A DNA stretch of 7,728 nucleotides from SHZT01 sp945889655 (GTDB taxonomy: Bacteria; Gemmatimonadota; Gemmatimonadetes; Gemmatimonadales; GWC2-71-9), in NCBI GenBank assembly GCA_945889655.1, contig CAMDCH010000120.1, positions 1 to 7,728 on the forward strand, in the 5' to 3' direction. The notes beneath the pieces are model-generated. The model had not been told where the DNA came from, made no database searches, and saw only the letters and a list, made by a program, of their open reading frames with translations. Position numbers and translations under genes: made by a program. Shown one piece after another: positions 5,470 to 7,728 of this stretch. Every line of letters begins with the position of its first letter. Position 1 is the stretch's first letter.

Positions 5470-7210
5470 GCAGCGCCTTGCTCACGGCGTTACGCACCAG
5501 GGGTTCCTTGTCCTGCGCCGCGGCCTGTAGCGTCCGCTTCGCTTCGTCCCCGCCCAGCTTCCCCAGCGCCATCGCGGCACAGGCGCGGGTCTCCGGGTCT
5601 TCCTTCTTCTTGAGGAACCCGCCCTTCGCATCCAGCATCGCCGCCAGCTTGTGGACCCCTTCCGCCCCGCCGAGCATCCCGTACGCCTCGAAGAACGCCA
5701 CTTTTTCCGTCAGGTCGGCCCCGCGTAGCTGCTTGCCGATCACGGCGGCCTCGATCTTCGGGAATGCCTGGCGGTGCCCGCGCGCCGCCATGGTCCGCAC
5801 CGCGGTGAGTCGCACGTCGCGGTCGAGATCCTCGATGGCACGCTCCAGCTGCTGCATCGCGCCCACCGAGCCGACCGCCGCCAGCGCTTCGACACCGGCG
5901 GACCGAACCGCGGCGGTGGGATGCTTGAGGAGCTCGCCGAGCGCCGGCACCGCGGTGGTGAGCTTGAGGCGACTGGCGAGCTTCACGGCTTCCAGCAGAA
6001 CGGTTTCGTTGTTACCGGCCAGCGCCTTGGTGACTTCCTGCGGGTACGCCAGGGCCAGCCGCTGCGCGGCGGCATCCAGGAGGTCGCGTACTCGCTGGTT
6101 GGTCAGTCGCGGCAGCCAGCCGAGGACGGATTCGAGAGCTTCCGGGCGCAGCTCGCGGAACAGCTCACCCAGCTCGTCCTCGGACGGGAAGACGACCGCT
6201 TCATCCAGCGATTGCAGCAGCTGGGCGAGGGCGTCTGGCTGCGAAAGCCTCCCCGGCAATCCTTCGAGGCCCTGCCGGTGTTCGGGGAGGATTTCGCGGC
6301 CCCGCTGGAGGACCACCTTCACTTCCCGCAGCACGTAGGCCACGGAGCGGAAGTCTCCCACGGCCAGCAGGTACGGGATGAAATTCTCCACAATTGAGAT
6401 GAGCTCCGCGCGCACCGTAGTGTACGTCTGGAGCTCGAGGAGATCGAACAGGATCGCGAGCACGTTGCCGCGGAGGTCCTGCTTGTACTCGCGATCGATC
6501 TCGGTCCGGAGATACTCGATTTCCGTATCATCGAGGAAGTAGAGCGTGGGATCGAAGTCCTCGAGCGAGACCACGCCGGCGCGCTTGGCTCCCTCCTCCT
6601 CTTCCCCGCCGGCGCCGGTTCCTTCCCTGGCGTCGGCCTCGACCGCCTGGCGGGTCACCGGCGCCGTGGCTGCCGTTCCGCCCCCCGCCGTCAGCTTCTC
6701 CGTTTTTTCGCCCGCCGCCGTAGAGAGCGACGGACCGTCCTCGGACCCCAGCTCGACGAAGTTGTACCGGATGCACTGAAAATCCTGTTCCCAGAGCAGG
6801 GTGAGGAGATCGTCTTCGGAGTCCGGCGGGAGATTGCGGACCTTGTTGATGACCGTCAGGAGCCCGGTGATCTCCTTCTCCTCGACGCCCGGCAGCAGAG
6901 TGACCATGCGGATGCCGTCCTTGTAGAGCACCCAGGCGATGCTCTCGTTCTTGGTCGGCTGCGCCAGCACGGTCCGGCTATCCACGGAAAAGTCGGTTTC
7001 CTGGAGAACCAGCGGCAACTCGTCGAAGGCCTGCCAGACGGGCGGAAACGCGTTGCGGATGTTCTGGACCGCCTGCGCGTAGATCGGGTTGTTGGGGAGA
7101 TAGAGCTGGAGCGCGCGCAGGCCCTTGACCATCACCTGCAGGAGGTTTTCCACCGGCGCGAGGTCGACCGTCCACTCCTTGGCGGCATCCTCGGTCTTCG
7201 GTCCGGTCAC
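5456..7210 (-). CDS. HEAT-repeat protein with N-terminal domain shared with the adjacent HD-GYP protein
   Basis: This is a predicted soluble protein of 584 residues with no recognisable catalytic motif. Residues about 18-125 form an alpha/beta region that aligns with the N-terminus of the next gene product (LRALQLY at 31-37, FSVDS at 74-78, DGIR at 98-101, EEKE at 110-113). Residues about 157-212 are a low-complexity Ala/Gly/Thr/Glu linker with an EEEE run, probably disordered. Residues about 213-390 are helical, and from about 395 to the end there are degenerate HEAT-type helical repeats, for example AVPALGELLKHPTAAVRSAG, DLDRDVRLTAVRTMAARG and DPETRACAAMALGKLGG. HEAT repeats usually serve as protein-binding scaffolds, so a partner-binding role is inferred, possibly with the HD-GYP protein. 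There is no signal peptide or membrane segment. The GTG start overlaps the trpB stop and has a GGGG 7 bases upstream. The specific function is unknown. Confidence 0.88.
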   Translation of the reverse strand: MTGPKTEDAAKEWTVDLAPVENLLQVMVKGLRALQLYLPNNPIYAQAVQNIRNAFPPVWQAFDELPLVLQETDFSVDSRTVLAQPTKNESIAWVLYKDGIRMVTLLPGVEEKEITGLLTVINKVRNLPPDSEDDLLTLLWEQDFQCIRYNFVELGSEDGPSLSTAAGEKTEKLTAGGGTAATAPVTRQAVEADAREGTGAGGEEEEGAKRAGVVSLEDFDPTLYFLDDTEIEYLRTEIDREYKQDLRGNVLAILFDLLELQTYTTVRAELISIVENFIPYLLAVGDFRSVAYVLREVKVVLQRGREILPEHRQGLEGLPGRLSQPDALAQLLQSLDEAVVFPSEDELGELFRELRPEALESVLGWLPRLTNQRVRDLLDAAAQRLALAYPQEVTKALAGNNETVLLEAVKLASRLKLTTAVPALGELLKHPTAAVRSAGVEALAAVGSVGAMQQLERAIEDLDRDVRLTAVRTMAARGHRQAFPKIEAAVIGKQLRGADLTEKVAFFEAYGMLGGAEGVHKLAAMLDAKGGFLKKKEDPETRACAAMALGKLGGDEAKRTLQAAAQDKEPLVRNAVSKALREIK

Positions 7211-7728
7211 AGCGACGCCCCGGTGAGTTCGGCAACGTGCGCGACGTCCTTGTCACCACGCCCGCTGAGACAGAGAAGCACCGTTTCCTCCGCCGTCCAG
7301 CGGCCCGCGTTCTTCATGACCCACGCGATGGCGTGGGAGCTTTCGAGCGCCGGAAGGATGCCTTCCATCCGCGCAAGCGCATGGAATGCGTCCAGGGCTT
7401 CCTTGTCGGTGACGGTCTCGTAGGTCACCCGACCGCTATCCCGGAGGTATGCATGCTCGGGGCCCACGCCGGGGTAGTCGAGACCCGCGGACACCGAGTG
7501 CGTGGGAAGTACCTGGCCGTCGTCGGTCTGGAGCACGTAGCTGAGGCTGCCGTGGAGCACGCCGGGCCGGCCAGCGGTGAGCGTGGCAGCATGGCGGCCG
7601 GTCTCGAGGCCTTCGCCGGCGGCTTCGACACCGATGATGCGGACGGGGAGATCGTTGAGAAATGGGAAAAACATGCCCATTGCGTTGGAACCGCCACCAA
7701 CGCACGCCACCACCGTGTGGGGGAGACC
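7207..7728 (-). CDS. trpB: Tryptophan synthase beta subunit, C-terminal part (5' end outside window)
   Basis: This is the PLP-dependent beta subunit of tryptophan synthase, which condenses indole (channelled from TrpA) with L-serine to give L-tryptophan in the cytoplasm. The reading frame is open to the right window edge, so only the last 173 residues are present. Visible hallmarks are the phosphate-binding loop GGGSN at partial residues 11-15, the segment EGILPALESSHA with the conserved glutamate (E129 here, corresponding to E350 of the enteric enzyme), and the motif SGRGDKD, whose serine (S155 here, S377 in the enteric enzyme) contacts the pyridine nitrogen of PLP. The C-terminus is intact and no frameshift is seen. 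Its TGA overlaps the GTG start of the HEAT-repeat gene by four bases (GTGA), which implies translational coupling. The usual neighbour trpA is not next; it lies about 3.2 kb downstream. Confidence 0.97.
   Translation of the reverse strand, partial: GLPHTVVACVGGGSNAMGMFFPFLNDLPVRIIGVEAAGEGLETGRHAATLTAGRPGVLHGSLSYVLQTDDGQVLPTHSVSAGLDYPGVGPEHAYLRDSGRVTYETVTDKEALDAFHALARMEGILPALESSHAIAWVMKNAGRWTAEETVLLCLSGRGDKDVAHVAELTGASL
7211..7221 (-). promoter_or_regulatory. Ribosome binding site for the HEAT-repeat gene
   Basis: GGGG at 7221-7218 lies 7 bases before the GTG at 7210, inside the end of trpB. It is weak, so coupling through the GTGA stop/start overlap is probably the main route. Confidence 0.45.

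Noticed and set aside
6573..6741. Low-complexity region in the HEAT gene considered as a frameshift or tandem repeat
   Set aside because: The frame is open through it and both flanks are coherent protein. The Ala/Gly/Glu composition fits a flexible linker, and no exact repeat unit is visible.
1..7728. Possible mobile element or defence system around the HEAT and HD-GYP genes
   Set aside because: No transposase, integrase, inverted repeats or target duplication is visible. The two genes share start/stop overlaps and base composition with their neighbours, and the HD-GYP domain points to signalling rather than a defence nuclease.

Overview
The window is a compact, high-GC bacterial chromosomal segment in which all supportable genes lie on the minus strand and are read from the right edge to the left edge. 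In transcription order they are: trpB (3' part only), a HEAT-repeat protein, an HD-GYP domain protein, trpA, folB, folK, panB, panC, a YqeK-type HD hydrolase, and the start of a membrane-anchored LytR_C-domain protein that runs off the left edge. Neighbouring genes overlap by 1 to 11 bases or are separated by at most 15 bases, so the segment reads as one translationally coupled operon. There is no room for an internal promoter or terminator outside coding sequence, and I see no RNA gene, repeat array, insertion sequence or phage gene.

Region by region: positions 7207-7728 encode the C-terminal part of tryptophan synthase beta. Positions 3964-7210 hold two signalling or scaffold-type genes that sit between trpB and trpA. 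Their products begin with what appears to be the same N-terminal domain, followed by HEAT repeats in one and an HD-GYP hydrolase domain in the other. Positions 3171-3971 are trpA. Positions 2381-3155 are two consecutive folate-biosynthesis genes (dihydroneopterin aldolase, then HPPK). Positions 704-2391 are the two pantoate/pantothenate genes panB and panC. Positions 1-704 are yqeK and the LytR_C protein.

Functionally the operon joins the last step of tryptophan synthesis, two successive pterin steps of folate synthesis, two steps of pantothenate (coenzyme A) synthesis, probable Ap4A breakdown, and a cell-envelope-type protein. The two-gene insert between trpB and trpA is the least ordinary part, because TrpA and TrpB form one enzyme complex and their genes are normally adjacent.

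The organism is a GC-rich, free-living-type bacterium. The mixed housekeeping operon, the HEAT/HD-GYP pair and the YqeK-LytR_C order would fit a lineage such as Gemmatimonadota or a myxobacteria-like group, but that is a guess from gene style and is not established by the sequence.
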